Shown here piece after piece: positions 51,426 to 59,436 of a stretch of 64,000 bases of DNA. Source of the stretch: Paenibacillus sp. SYP-B3998 (GTDB taxonomy: Bacteria > Bacillota > Bacilli > Paenibacillales > NBRC-103111); assembly GCF_010820665.1 (NCBI RefSeq), contig NZ_JAAIKC010000001.1, forward strand, positions 558,001 to 622,000. Reading direction: 5' to 3'. The position numbers were made by a program, and so were the translations under genes. The notes under the pieces were generated by a model. It was not told the origin of the DNA. It saw nothing but the letters and a program-made list of their open reading frames with translations, and did not search any database. Each line of letters opens with the position of its first letter. Position 1 is the stretch's first letter.

Positions 51426-52736
51426 ATGAGCGAATTAAAACGGAGAATGATTTTAAACTTAATGCTGCAAAATACAGGGTCGCATCGTGGAGCCTGGCGG
51501 CATCCTAGTACAAAGGTCGATGAGCTGCACGACATCAAGTATTTTCAAAGGCTGGCGCAAAAGGCGGAGGCTGCACGCATTGACTCTCTTTTTATCGCGG
51601 ATGGTTTGTCAGTTGAAGTGAAGGCCCTTCAGCATGGTCCTATTTTGGGATTTGAACCGTTGACGCTGTTATCCGCCATTGCCACAGTAACGGAAAAGAT
51701 TGGTCTAATTGCAACGGTCTCCACCAGCTTCAACGAACCTTACAATGTGGCAAGGACTTTCTCTTCGCTTGATCATATAAGCGGAGGCAGGGCAGGCTGG
51801 AATATGGTGACCACGGGAGTGGAACGAACGGCATTTAATTTCGGCTTGCAGCAGTTGCCGCCTCATACGTATCGGTATGAAAGAGCTAAGGAATTCGCTG
51901 AGGTTGTGCTCAAATTATGGGATAGCTGGGATGAAGATGCGCTGGTGCAGGACAAACGCACAGGCATTTATGCAGATGTACAGAAAGTCCGTGATATTTA
52001 TCATGAAGGCACTCATTTCTCCGTTCGCGGTGCGCTAAATATGATGAGGTCTCCGCAAGGTCGGCCTTTGTTAGTTCAAGCAGGAGCGTCAGATGAGGGG
52101 AAAACGTTGGCGGCCCAGTTTGCGGAGCTTATTTTTACCGTTCAAAATACGTTGGAGGATGGGCAGCTCTTTTATCAAGACATTAAAGCAAGAACGGCCA
52201 AAGCTGGACGATCTCTGGATAGTGTCAAGGTATTGCCAGGTCTTATCATGATTGTTGGAAGAACGGAGGAAGAGGCTAGACAGAAAGCGAGCGAGCTGAG
52301 TGAACTCGGTTCAATTGAGCGCTCGATGATGTCCCTTTCTAATTTATTAGGCATCGATTTCTCTGTTTATTCATTGGATGATCCGTTTCCAGAGCTGCCC
52401 GATCCGAGTCAAGTTAATGCGTATCAAAGCTTTCATCAAATGGTGAAAAAGATTACAGAAAAAGAAAAGCTAACGATTCGAGAACTCCTTGAAAAGTATT
52501 GGAATGGAAGCGGACAGCTGAGCGTGACAGGTACGCCCGAGCACATTGCCGATGTCATGCAAACATGGTTTACCAGCGGTGCGGCGGATGGCTTTAGCGT
52601 GGTGCCGCAGCAAGCCTTCGGAGGAACAGAGGATTTCCTCGACTTGGTAGTTCCTGAATTGCAGCGCAGAGGGCTATTTCCATATACTTACACAGGTGCG
52701 AGTTTGCGTGAAAATCTGGGGCTTAGCCGACTGTAG
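51426..52736 (+). CDS. LLM-class flavin monooxygenase (NtaA/SnaA/DszA family)
   Basis: The 436-residue protein is a bacterial-luciferase-like monooxygenase: MILNLMLQNTGSHRGAWRHP, then ATVSTSFNEPYNVARTFSSL with DHISGGRAGWNMVTT, and SPQGRPLLVQAGASDEGKTL. These are hallmarks of the NtaA/SnaA/DszA subfamily, which needs reduced FMN from a separate reductase. The substrates of this subfamily are N- or S-containing organics. AGAGGTGA precedes ATG 51426. A sulfurtransferase gene starts 31 bases downstream, which hints at an organosulfur substrate. Confidence 0.9.
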   Translation: MSELKRRMILNLMLQNTGSHRGAWRHPSTKVDELHDIKYFQRLAQKAEAARIDSLFIADGLSVEVKALQHGPILGFEPLTLLSAIATVTEKIGLIATVSTSFNEPYNVARTFSSLDHISGGRAGWNMVTTGVERTAFNFGLQQLPPHTYRYERAKEFAEVVLKLWDSWDEDALVQDKRTGIYADVQKVRDIYHEGTHFSVRGALNMMRSPQGRPLLVQAGASDEGKTLAAQFAELIFTVQNTLEDGQLFYQDIKARTAKAGRSLDSVKVLPGLIMIVGRTEEEARQKASELSELGSIERSMMSLSNLLGIDFSVYSLDDPFPELPDPSQVNAYQSFHQMVKKITEKEKLTIRELLEKYWNGSGQLSVTGTPEHIADVMQTWFTSGAADGFSVVPQQAFGGTEDFLDLVVPELQRRGLFPYTYTGASLRENLGLSRL

Positions 52737-52767
52737 CCCATTAGTTAGTTTAGGGAGGGATTCATGA

Positions 52768-53601
52768 ATGAGTACCGCGAATAATAATGATTATCCTAAT
52801 GCACAATTGCTTGTTGATGTTCGTTGGGTGGAAGATCATCTTGCGTCTTCAGAAGTTGTCCTTTTGGACGCTAGAGCCCAGGGCTATGACGCGGGGCACA
52901 TTCCTGGAGCGATCTGGCTGAATGCCAAGCACTTAAAGGATACTTCTAATCATACCTTTGTTTCCGCGGAGGGCTTTAGAGAGGTATTGGAGCGAAGCGG
53001 CGTAAGCGACGGGAAGACGATCGTGGTCTATGATGACGGAAGCGGTGTTCTAGCGACACGCGTATTCTATGTGCTGGAGTATTATGGACACATCGACCGA
53101 GTAAAGTTACTTAACGGGGGCTATACGGCTTGGACAGCAGCCGCCAAGGAGATTTCGGCTGAGGCACCTCGCGTGCAAATTGGCACAATAGCAGCTGTTT
53201 CTGACGAAAGGCGGGTTATAACTAAAGAGGATATTCAAGCAGGGGGGCATAATCGTATTTTACTGGATGTTCGGTCGGCTGATGAATTTTCAGGATCGGA
53301 TCAACGAACTAATCGCAAAGGGGGACATATCAAGGGAGCGCTTCATAAGGAGTGGAAAGACGCGCTTGGGCCCGCTGACGAATTAGGTGTTGTAAGATTC
53401 AAGGATTTTCCTACTTTAAAACAGGAGTTTGAAACGCTGGGTCTAAGCCCTGATCAAACGATTGTTCCATATTGCCAGACGAATCAGCGTGGGGCACATA
53501 CGTATTTTATTTTGCGCTTGCTTGGTTATTCCGATATTCGACCGTATGAAGGTTCTTGGGATGAATGGGGGAATGCGGAGGACACGGAGGTGGTGAGATA
53601 G
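52768..53601 (+). CDS. Two-domain rhodanese-type sulfurtransferase
   Basis: The 277-residue protein has two rhodanese domains. The N-terminal domain is inactive (VVYDDGSGVLATR, no Cys). The C-terminal domain has the active loop YCQTNQRG with Cys236. It should move sulfur from thiosulfate or mercaptopyruvate to an acceptor. Loop residues are closer to thiosulfate sulfurtransferase than to mercaptopyruvate enzymes. It follows the flavin monooxygenase at 31 bases, so the two probably act on the same sulfur compound. GGGAGG is the ribosome binding site. Confidence 0.9.
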   Translation: MSTANNNDYPNAQLLVDVRWVEDHLASSEVVLLDARAQGYDAGHIPGAIWLNAKHLKDTSNHTFVSAEGFREVLERSGVSDGKTIVVYDDGSGVLATRVFYVLEYYGHIDRVKLLNGGYTAWTAAAKEISAEAPRVQIGTIAAVSDERRVITKEDIQAGGHNRILLDVRSADEFSGSDQRTNRKGGHIKGALHKEWKDALGPADELGVVRFKDFPTLKQEFETLGLSPDQTIVPYCQTNQRGAHTYFILRLLGYSDIRPYEGSWDEWGNAEDTEVVR

Positions 53602-53657
53602 GTGCTTGGCGCGGCAGGCAAGTCTTTGGGGAAGACGGGTATGGGTAGTTGAATCAT

Positions 53658-53694
53658 GGAGGCATGCTGTTACGACAGCGTGGCCTCTTTTTTT
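53658..53694 (+). terminator. Rho-independent terminator
   Basis: GAGGC and TGCTGT pair with ACAGC and GCCTC, followed by TTTTTTT. It ends the monooxygenase-sulfurtransferase operon. Confidence 0.8.
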
Positions 53695-53903
53695 GTTTGA
53701 GTGATTAAGATTAATAAAGATAGTCGAACAAGGGAGAGGTTGGGGAAATGTTGAATCAGTAGTAGGGTGATTGAAATTTTATAGATAATATATTAATATA
53801 TCTATAAATAAATAAACAAAATTAATTACTGTTTACTAAAATTACTTTAAAGTTGAGTGATTGGCAAGCTCTATCTTGTTATCCAGAAAGGGAAGGGAAT
53901 TCG

Positions 53904-55127
53904 ATGTTAAATAATCGTTATGTTCGAACCGTCATATTTTCGCATGTACTTTTGCAGCTTGGGATTTGGGTAAGGAATTTGGCTATTCTTCTGTACGTGA
54001 CGGATCTGAATAATAATGATCCGCATTATGTATCCCTTATTTCCGTTGCTGAATTCGCGCCTATCTTCATTTTCGCCATTATTGGAGGAACGTTCGCGGA
54101 TCGATGGCAGCCGAAACGAACCATGGTAGGATGCGACCTGTTATCTGCTTTTTCTGTCATTATTGTGATTGTTGCCTTGATGTATGGATCGTGGTATTCA
54201 TTACTTGTGGGTACGTTTTTCTCCGCTATGTTGTCGCAATTTTCACAGCCATCTGCAATGAAATTATTCAAGCAGCATGTACCAGCTGAGCAACTGCAAG
54301 GCGTTATGGCGATGTTTCAGTCTTTGATGGCAGTCTTTATGGTCATCGGTCCACTTGTTGGGACGTTCATCTATCAACACTATGGGATTGTAATTTCCCT
54401 CATCTTGACAGGAATTATGTTTTTGGGCTCCGCGCTAGTCTTGTTGCTGCTTCCCAATGCCTTGAAACCATCAAGTGAATTACATGCCGAACTCAAAGCT
54501 GACTTTAAAAAAGAGTTAGTGGATGGGCTCAAGTATGTATGGGCCAACCGATCACTTCGCGTCCTTAGTGCTACCTTTGCTGTTACTGGACTTGGAGCGG
54601 GTTTCGTCCAGCCGTTAACGCTGTTTATTGTCATCGAAAATTTAGGCAAGGATAAATCGTTTTTACAATGGCTACTGATGGCTAACGGCGCTTCCATGCT
54701 TCTGGGCGGTCTTGTCACTATGGTTTTGGCTAAGAAGGTGAAGCCGCAAACCTTGCTGGCGATGGGTCTGCTTGTTAGTACCTGTTGTACGATCGGGGTC
54801 GGTTGGTCTTCGAATATAACGCTCACTCTTATCTTCCAGGTGGTGAATGGATTTTTTTATCCGTGCATTCACATTGGTATTCAAACACTGGTAATGAGAA
54901 ATACAGAAAGTGCGTTTGTAGGCCGGGTTGGAGGCGTGATTACCCCGATATTTATGGGGATGATGGTTATCGGAATGTCCTTGGCAGGTTATTTAAAAGA
55001 TACCTTTTCTTTGATTACGGTTTTTGCAGCTAGCGGTGGATTGTTTCTAATTGGTATCCTTTTTTTATCCCCGCTCTTGCAAAAGAATAGCACGGCAGAG
55101 CGTAGAAGTAATTCTTTTAGCAAGTAA
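53904..55127 (+). CDS. MFS transporter (MacAB-type drug efflux subfamily)
   Basis: The 407-residue protein has about twelve membrane helices. The first loop reads IGGTFADRWQPKRTM at about 58-72 (the G-x-x-x-D-R motif), and the arrangement matches the DHA3-type efflux carriers of Bacillales. GGAAGGG precedes ATG 53904. A 150-base AT-rich gap separates it from the sulfurtransferase terminator. Its cargo is unknown. Confidence 0.85.
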   Translation: MLNNRYVRTVIFSHVLLQLGIWVRNLAILLYVTDLNNNDPHYVSLISVAEFAPIFIFAIIGGTFADRWQPKRTMVGCDLLSAFSVIIVIVALMYGSWYSLLVGTFFSAMLSQFSQPSAMKLFKQHVPAEQLQGVMAMFQSLMAVFMVIGPLVGTFIYQHYGIVISLILTGIMFLGSALVLLLLPNALKPSSELHAELKADFKKELVDGLKYVWANRSLRVLSATFAVTGLGAGFVQPLTLFIVIENLGKDKSFLQWLLMANGASMLLGGLVTMVLAKKVKPQTLLAMGLLVSTCCTIGVGWSSNITLTLIFQVVNGFFYPCIHIGIQTLVMRNTESAFVGRVGGVITPIFMGMMVIGMSLAGYLKDTFSLITVFAASGGLFLIGILFLSPLLQKNSTAERRSNSFSK

Positions 55128-55220
55128 GCATTCGCCACTTACTCAAGTAGATTTGGAGGTAGGGAAATTGCTTGAAATTTCTTTACCTGTTCATTATGAT
55201 TAAGAGAACAATTGATCGAT

Positions 55221-55291
55221 TGATGTGTGACTGGCGGAACATGGGGAACCATGGAGGAGCACATCGATGTTATAGCCGTACGCCTGGGCAG
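55221..55291 (+). ncRNA. ZTP (pfl) riboswitch aptamer
   Basis: GATGTG (55222-55227) pairs with CACATC (55260-55265) around GACTGGCGGAAC and GGAGCA-type conserved bases. It is followed by a second domain ending CGCCTGGGCA. This is the architecture of the ZTP riboswitch, which senses ZMP/ZTP, the signal of low 10-formyl-tetrahydrofolate. It sits in front of a terminator and folD. Confidence 0.88.
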
Positions 55292-55326
55292 AGGTAAGGG
55301 GGAAAACACTCCCTTGCCTTTTTACA
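55292..55326 (+). terminator. Riboswitch-controlled terminator
   Basis: AGGTAAGGG and CCCTTGCCT form the stem with one wobble and are followed by TTTTT. Ligand binding to the preceding aptamer should prevent it from forming. Confidence 0.82.
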
Positions 55327-55357
55327 TTTTAAAAACGAATGAAAGGGCTGACTGGAT

Positions 55358-56206
55358 GTGGATGACAATAAACTAATTTTGGATGGTCTTGCTGTTGCTA
55401 ACGGCATCAAAGAAAAACTGGTTCACCGTGTACAGCTTCTTGTGGAGAAACGGGTTATGCCCTGCTTGGTGACAATTCTAGTTGGTGATGATCCCTCCTC
55501 TGAAACTTACGTGCGAATGAAAGGAAATGCTTGCAAACGATTGGGTATAGATTCAAGGCGTATTCATCTGAGTAAGGATACGACGACGGAAGGCTTAGTT
55601 ACGGTGATTCGACAACTTAACGCTGATCCTGATGTTCATGGCATTTTGCTGCAGCATCCCGTACCGCATCAGATTAATGAACGTGAAGCTTTTGATGCCA
55701 TAAGCATAGATAAAGATGTAGATGGAGTAACGACGTTAGGTTTTGCTCAAAACGCGGTTGGATTTGCTAATTACCCGTCTTGTACGCCAGAGGCTATTAT
55801 GAATATTCTTGACTATTATCGCATTCCTATTGAAGGTAAGCATGTAGTCGTGATTGGTCGAAGTCCGATCTTGGGCAAGCCGGTTTCTCTGATGCTCCTA
55901 AATAGAAATGCTACAGTAACCATCTGTCATTCAAAAACAACTGAGCTTCATCGAATGGTGAAGTTAGGGGATATCGTTGTAGCGGCTGTAGGTAAGCCGC
56001 GGTTCGTTCAAGGCGATTGGATTAAACGGGGGGCGGTCGTCATCGACGCTGGTTATAATTCTGGTAATATTGGGGATGTCGATTACAAGGCTTGTCTGAC
56101 TAATGCAAGCGCGATTACTCCTGTTCCGGCAGGGGTAGGACCTGTTACGATAGCCGTGCTGCTGAAGCATACGGTCGATGCCGCGGAAAAAGCTTTGAAG
56201 TCCTAG
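55358..56206 (+). CDS. folD: Methylenetetrahydrofolate dehydrogenase/cyclohydrolase
   Basis: The 282-residue protein has the FolD signatures YVRMKGNACKRLGI with catalytic Lys55, GILLQHPVP with Gln99, and DKDVDGVT with Asp122. The NADP-binding GRSPILGKPV and TPVPAGVGP motifs are also present. It interconverts methylene-, methenyl- and formyl-tetrahydrofolate. The start is GTG, with AAAGGG upstream. The ZTP riboswitch means the gene is switched on when formyl-THF is short. Confidence 0.94.
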   Translation: MDDNKLILDGLAVANGIKEKLVHRVQLLVEKRVMPCLVTILVGDDPSSETYVRMKGNACKRLGIDSRRIHLSKDTTTEGLVTVIRQLNADPDVHGILLQHPVPHQINEREAFDAISIDKDVDGVTTLGFAQNAVGFANYPSCTPEAIMNILDYYRIPIEGKHVVVIGRSPILGKPVSLMLLNRNATVTICHSKTTELHRMVKLGDIVVAAVGKPRFVQGDWIKRGAVVIDAGYNSGNIGDVDYKACLTNASAITPVPAGVGPVTIAVLLKHTVDAAEKALKS

Positions 56207-56277
56207 TTTTTATGTTTGGTTCGCATCACGAGAACGCCCAGAGGGAATCGTGGTGCAAATAAAAAAAGCAGTGCCAT

Positions 56278-56400
56278 TTAGACAGTTGCTTCTTGTTTAC
56301 CGTGTAACTTATCCGTTTTAGTAGCTGAAGCTTGTTCGTCTTCACGAATAATGATTTCATCTAGTTGATCAAACGGTACGCGATCCTCATCATAATACAT
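56278..56400 (-). CDS. Small acidic protein (40 residues)
   Basis: AAGGAGGTGC precedes the ATG at 56400 on the minus strand. The product begins MYYDEDRVPFDQLDEIIIRE and is acidic and helical. The very strong ribosome binding site supports real expression. I do not recognise it. It is convergent with folD. Confidence 0.6.
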   Translation of the reverse strand: MYYDEDRVPFDQLDEIIIREDEQASATKTDKLHGKQEATV

Positions 56401-56602
56401 TGGCCTTGCACCTCCTTATTCAACTATTATAATTCCGTATAGTTACCAATTAATTAACGGAATGTATGCTAAAAGTAAAATAAATAGAACAGCACGTATA
56501 AGCATTAAATAAACAAACATAGGTCCGACCAGCGAGCTACGTACATACCCGTTCCTTCATTAGGAAAAACTAGGTAACGTAGCTGAAAGGAGGGCCTATT
56601 TC

Positions 56603-57244
56603 TTGAATAGTACGACATTAAATGAAGAACGCTGGAATGCAGTAAGTCATGGCATCGGCGTGGCGTTAAGCGCCGTCGGCTTTGCGCTTTTACTGCAGCG
56701 CTCGGCGCTTTATGATGATCTGGCATATACAATTGGAACTGCCATTTATGGTTCATCGTATTGTTTCCTGTACCTTTCCTCGACACTATTGCATAGTTCT
56801 CGCTCGCAAAAATGGGGCGAACGCTTCGAGGTAATGGATCATGCAGCTATCTTTATAGCCATAGCGGGCTCGTACACGCCCTTCCTTCTGATTACCTTAG
56901 AAGGCATGTTGGGTTATTCTCTCTTGCTGCTGATTTGGGGATTAGCTTTATGTGGGGTGCGTTATGTGCAATTCATTATTAAACGATTTATGCCGTGGGG
57001 GCTGCTATATTATGTTTTGATGGGGGGATTGATTGTATCCTTAATCGGTCCGTTAGAAGAACGTCTTCCCTCAACTGGACTAGCTTGGCTCGTATTCGGA
57101 GCGCTTCTCTATATCATTGGTGTGTTATTCTTTCTGTGGCGCAGCTTAAAATATCATCATGCTATTTGGCATGTGTTCGTGCTCGGCGGCAGCAGCTGTC
57201 ATTTTATCGCCGTGTATATGTATGTCATGCCCGTTATTCAATGA
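56603..57244 (+). CDS. Hemolysin III / PAQR family membrane protein
   Basis: The 213-residue protein has seven membrane helices with ERWNAVSHGIGVALSAVGFA at the start, SSTLLHSS and DHAAIFIAIAGSYTPF in the middle, and HAIWHVFVLGGSSCHFIAVY near the end. The conserved Ser/His/Asp residues of the family are present. Bacterial members are annotated as hemolysin III but their function is not settled. The start is TTG, with AAAGGAGG ten bases upstream. Confidence 0.92.
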   Translation: MNSTTLNEERWNAVSHGIGVALSAVGFALLLQRSALYDDLAYTIGTAIYGSSYCFLYLSSTLLHSSRSQKWGERFEVMDHAAIFIAIAGSYTPFLLITLEGMLGYSLLLLIWGLALCGVRYVQFIIKRFMPWGLLYYVLMGGLIVSLIGPLEERLPSTGLAWLVFGALLYIIGVLFFLWRSLKYHHAIWHVFVLGGSSCHFIAVYMYVMPVIQ

Positions 57245-57346
57245 AGAGTGAGTAAGTAGGATTGTGTACCAACGCTTGATCTAATCTAAGTGGTTAAGCT
57301 GTATGCGGAGCTCATCTTATTTTTTGTTGTTGTCGATACCTGAATA

Positions 57347-57525
57347 GATTAACATGAACGTATAATAAACAGTTCGATTCAGTAGGTACAGCGCAGTTTA
57401 TTGGCGCGGGAATTGCTAAGTCGATAGGATATGAAGAAGCAGACGAACGGCAGGATCTATTTATTTTACAAAATATGAACGAGGGGGAGTTGGTGATAGG
57501 ATGGAGAGCCAAAGCAGTGATGTAA
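57347..57525 (+). pseudogene. C-terminal remnant overlapping the NAT start
   Basis: A frame with no start reads GTAQFIGAGIAKSIGYEEAD, ERQDLFILQNMNEGELVIG, and stops at 57525, inside the arylamine acetyltransferase gene. It looks like the end of a real protein but no family is recognised. The remainder has been deleted between the hemolysin III and NAT genes. Confidence 0.35.
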
Positions 57526-58286
57526 GGCCTGAAGTACGCGCATACCTAGAACGCATAAATTATAATGGACCTGTTGATAAAAGTGTATCAACCCTGGCCA
57601 AATTGCAGGAGTGTCACCTCCATACAGTACCTTACGAAAATCTGGATATCTTGCAGCGGAAGCCGCTCTCACTAGATCGGGAGGAGCTGTTTGAGAAGAT
57701 CGTCATACGCAGAAGAGGCGGCTATTGTTTTGAATTGAATGCCCTTTTTGGCTGGCTTCTGAGAGAACTTGGTTATACGGTTACGGACTTCATGGCTCGA
57801 TTTTGGCGTGATGAGCCTAATCTGCCTCCCAAAAGGCGTCACCATGTTTTAAAAGTCGGCGTAGGGGAAGAAACCTACTTGTGCGATGTGGGTGTAGGAG
57901 GCATCGTTCCCCGTTTGCCTATTCAGATGGTCGAGGGTCTGGAGCATCAGCAGGGCGATGAATTATATCGTTTAGAGCAAGATACCTATTATGGTTGGAT
58001 GCTTTGCGAGTTTAAAAAGGGACAGTGGAGTCAGTTATATTCCTTCACTGAAGAGCCGCAATTGCCCAAGGATTTTGTAATGGCCACTTATTGGTGCGAA
58101 AATGCCCCGGAATCCATTTTTATCAAGGAAGCTATGGTTGCTATCCGTACGCAAGATGGACGTAATTCAATTGCAGGGAATGAATTTCGAATCTTCACCT
58201 CCGATGGCGTAAAAACGTTTATTCCGCAATCCAATGAACAATACAAGGAAGGCTTAATTACTTTCTTCGGACTTCATATTGGTTAA
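57501..58286 (+). CDS. nat: Arylamine N-acetyltransferase
   Basis: The 261-residue protein has the NAT catalytic triad Cys76 in RRGGYCFELN, His114 or His115 in RRHHVLKVG and Asp129 in CDVGVG. It acetylates arylamines and arylhydrazines from acetyl-CoA. The N-terminal PYENLDIL segment is typical. The ribosome binding site GGGGGAG lies inside the remnant frame. It is monocistronic. Confidence 0.93.
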   Translation: MESQSSDVRPEVRAYLERINYNGPVDKSVSTLAKLQECHLHTVPYENLDILQRKPLSLDREELFEKIVIRRRGGYCFELNALFGWLLRELGYTVTDFMARFWRDEPNLPPKRRHHVLKVGVGEETYLCDVGVGGIVPRLPIQMVEGLEHQQGDELYRLEQDTYYGWMLCEFKKGQWSQLYSFTEEPQLPKDFVMATYWCENAPESIFIKEAMVAIRTQDGRNSIAGNEFRIFTSDGVKTFIPQSNEQYKEGLITFFGLHIG

Positions 58287-58739
58287 ACTGGAAGGGCTTT
58301 CATATCTGGTAAACAGTTTAGAGTTGATTTATTTACATATGCAGAATTTATATGTTTTGGTTTTGGGTGAGCGAAGCTACGTCAAACCTAAAAAGGAGCG
58401 TTAGGATGATCTTCACTGACAGGTTAGCAAAAAGAAAAGTCGAAGGCAGCTCCAAGTAGAACGAAAAGGGGATGGGTAGGGGGTGGAGAAGCGATAGCCC
58501 ATACCCAATCCCCTCCCATGCATAAACATATGGGCTTAGACAAGGACGCCGAGAGGCGTTTTTCTTAATTTCATGCTATGAAATCGCTTGCAATTAAGAC
58601 GTATAAGGTTGACCGACATTTTCTTAAGATATTTGTAATCATTTCACCTAGTTATTTGTCAAATCTTTCAATTATTATATAGTTAAGGTGATTGTCAGCC
58701 GCGGCGGCCATCCATTACATTCCTAAAAGGTGAGAGATT
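58287..58739. other. 453-base gap with two hairpins
   Basis: A large imperfect hairpin (GGGGATGGGTA against TACCCAATCCCC) lies at about 58469-58516. A clear terminator follows at 58545. The rest is AT-rich and should contain the promoter of the two-component genes. No coding sequence is supported. Confidence 0.5.
58545..58567 (+). terminator. Rho-independent terminator
   Basis: ACGCC-GAGA-GGCGT is a short tetraloop hairpin followed by TTTTCTT. Confidence 0.75.
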
Positions 58740-59432
58740 ATGCAATCATACAATATTCTCGTCGTGGACGATGAGCGAGAAATTCAAGATGCGATAGAGA
58801 TTTACTTAACCAATGAAAACATGAATATTTTCAAAGCAGATAACGGACTTGAGGCTTTACAAGTTCTCGAGGAGATCGATATTCAGCTGATCATTCTGGA
58901 TATCATGATGCCGCAGCTAGATGGGATCAAAACGGCTTTTAAAATTAGAGAAACCAAGGATATCCCGATCTTGATGCTGTCTGCCAAAACGGAAGATACG
59001 GACAAGATTTTAGGGCTTCATGTCGGTGCTGACGATTATTTGGGAAAGCCTTTCAATCCGTTGGAATTGGTGGCACGCGTAAAGTCACAATTGAGGAGAT
59101 ATACCAAATTCAGTAATTATGCAGCTCGTGAAAATGAAATTGAAGTAAGGGGCTTGATCTTGAATAAAGATACCAAAAACGTAATGGTCGATGGTGAGGA
59201 AGTGCGCTTAACTGCAACGGAATATAAGATTCTAGAGCTGCTTATGGTCAATCGAGGGAAGGTTTACTCCATCGAAGACATTTACGATAAGGTGTGGAAA
59301 GAACCATATGTGAATGCAGAAAACACAGTAGCGGTTCATGTCCGAAGAATCCGGGAAAAAATTGAAATCAATCCGCGGGATCCAAAATATTTGAAGGTGG
59401 TATGGGGCATTGGATATAAAATCGAGAAATAA
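58740..59432 (+). CDS. OmpR-family response regulator
   Basis: The 230-residue protein has a receiver domain with ILVVDDEREI, phospho-Asp54 in LIILDIMMPQLDG, and the Lys in LGKPFNPLEL. A winged-helix DNA-binding domain follows (VRLTATEYKILELLMVNRGK, NTVAVHVRRIREKIE). It should be phosphorylated by the adjacent kinase. AGGTGAG precedes the ATG. Its stop lies four bases before the kinase ATG. Confidence 0.95.
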   Translation: MQSYNILVVDDEREIQDAIEIYLTNENMNIFKADNGLEALQVLEEIDIQLIILDIMMPQLDGIKTAFKIRETKDIPILMLSAKTEDTDKILGLHVGADDYLGKPFNPLELVARVKSQLRRYTKFSNYAARENEIEVRGLILNKDTKNVMVDGEEVRLTATEYKILELLMVNRGKVYSIEDIYDKVWKEPYVNAENTVAVHVRRIREKIEINPRDPKYLKVVWGIGYKIEK

Positions 59433-59436
59433 CTAT

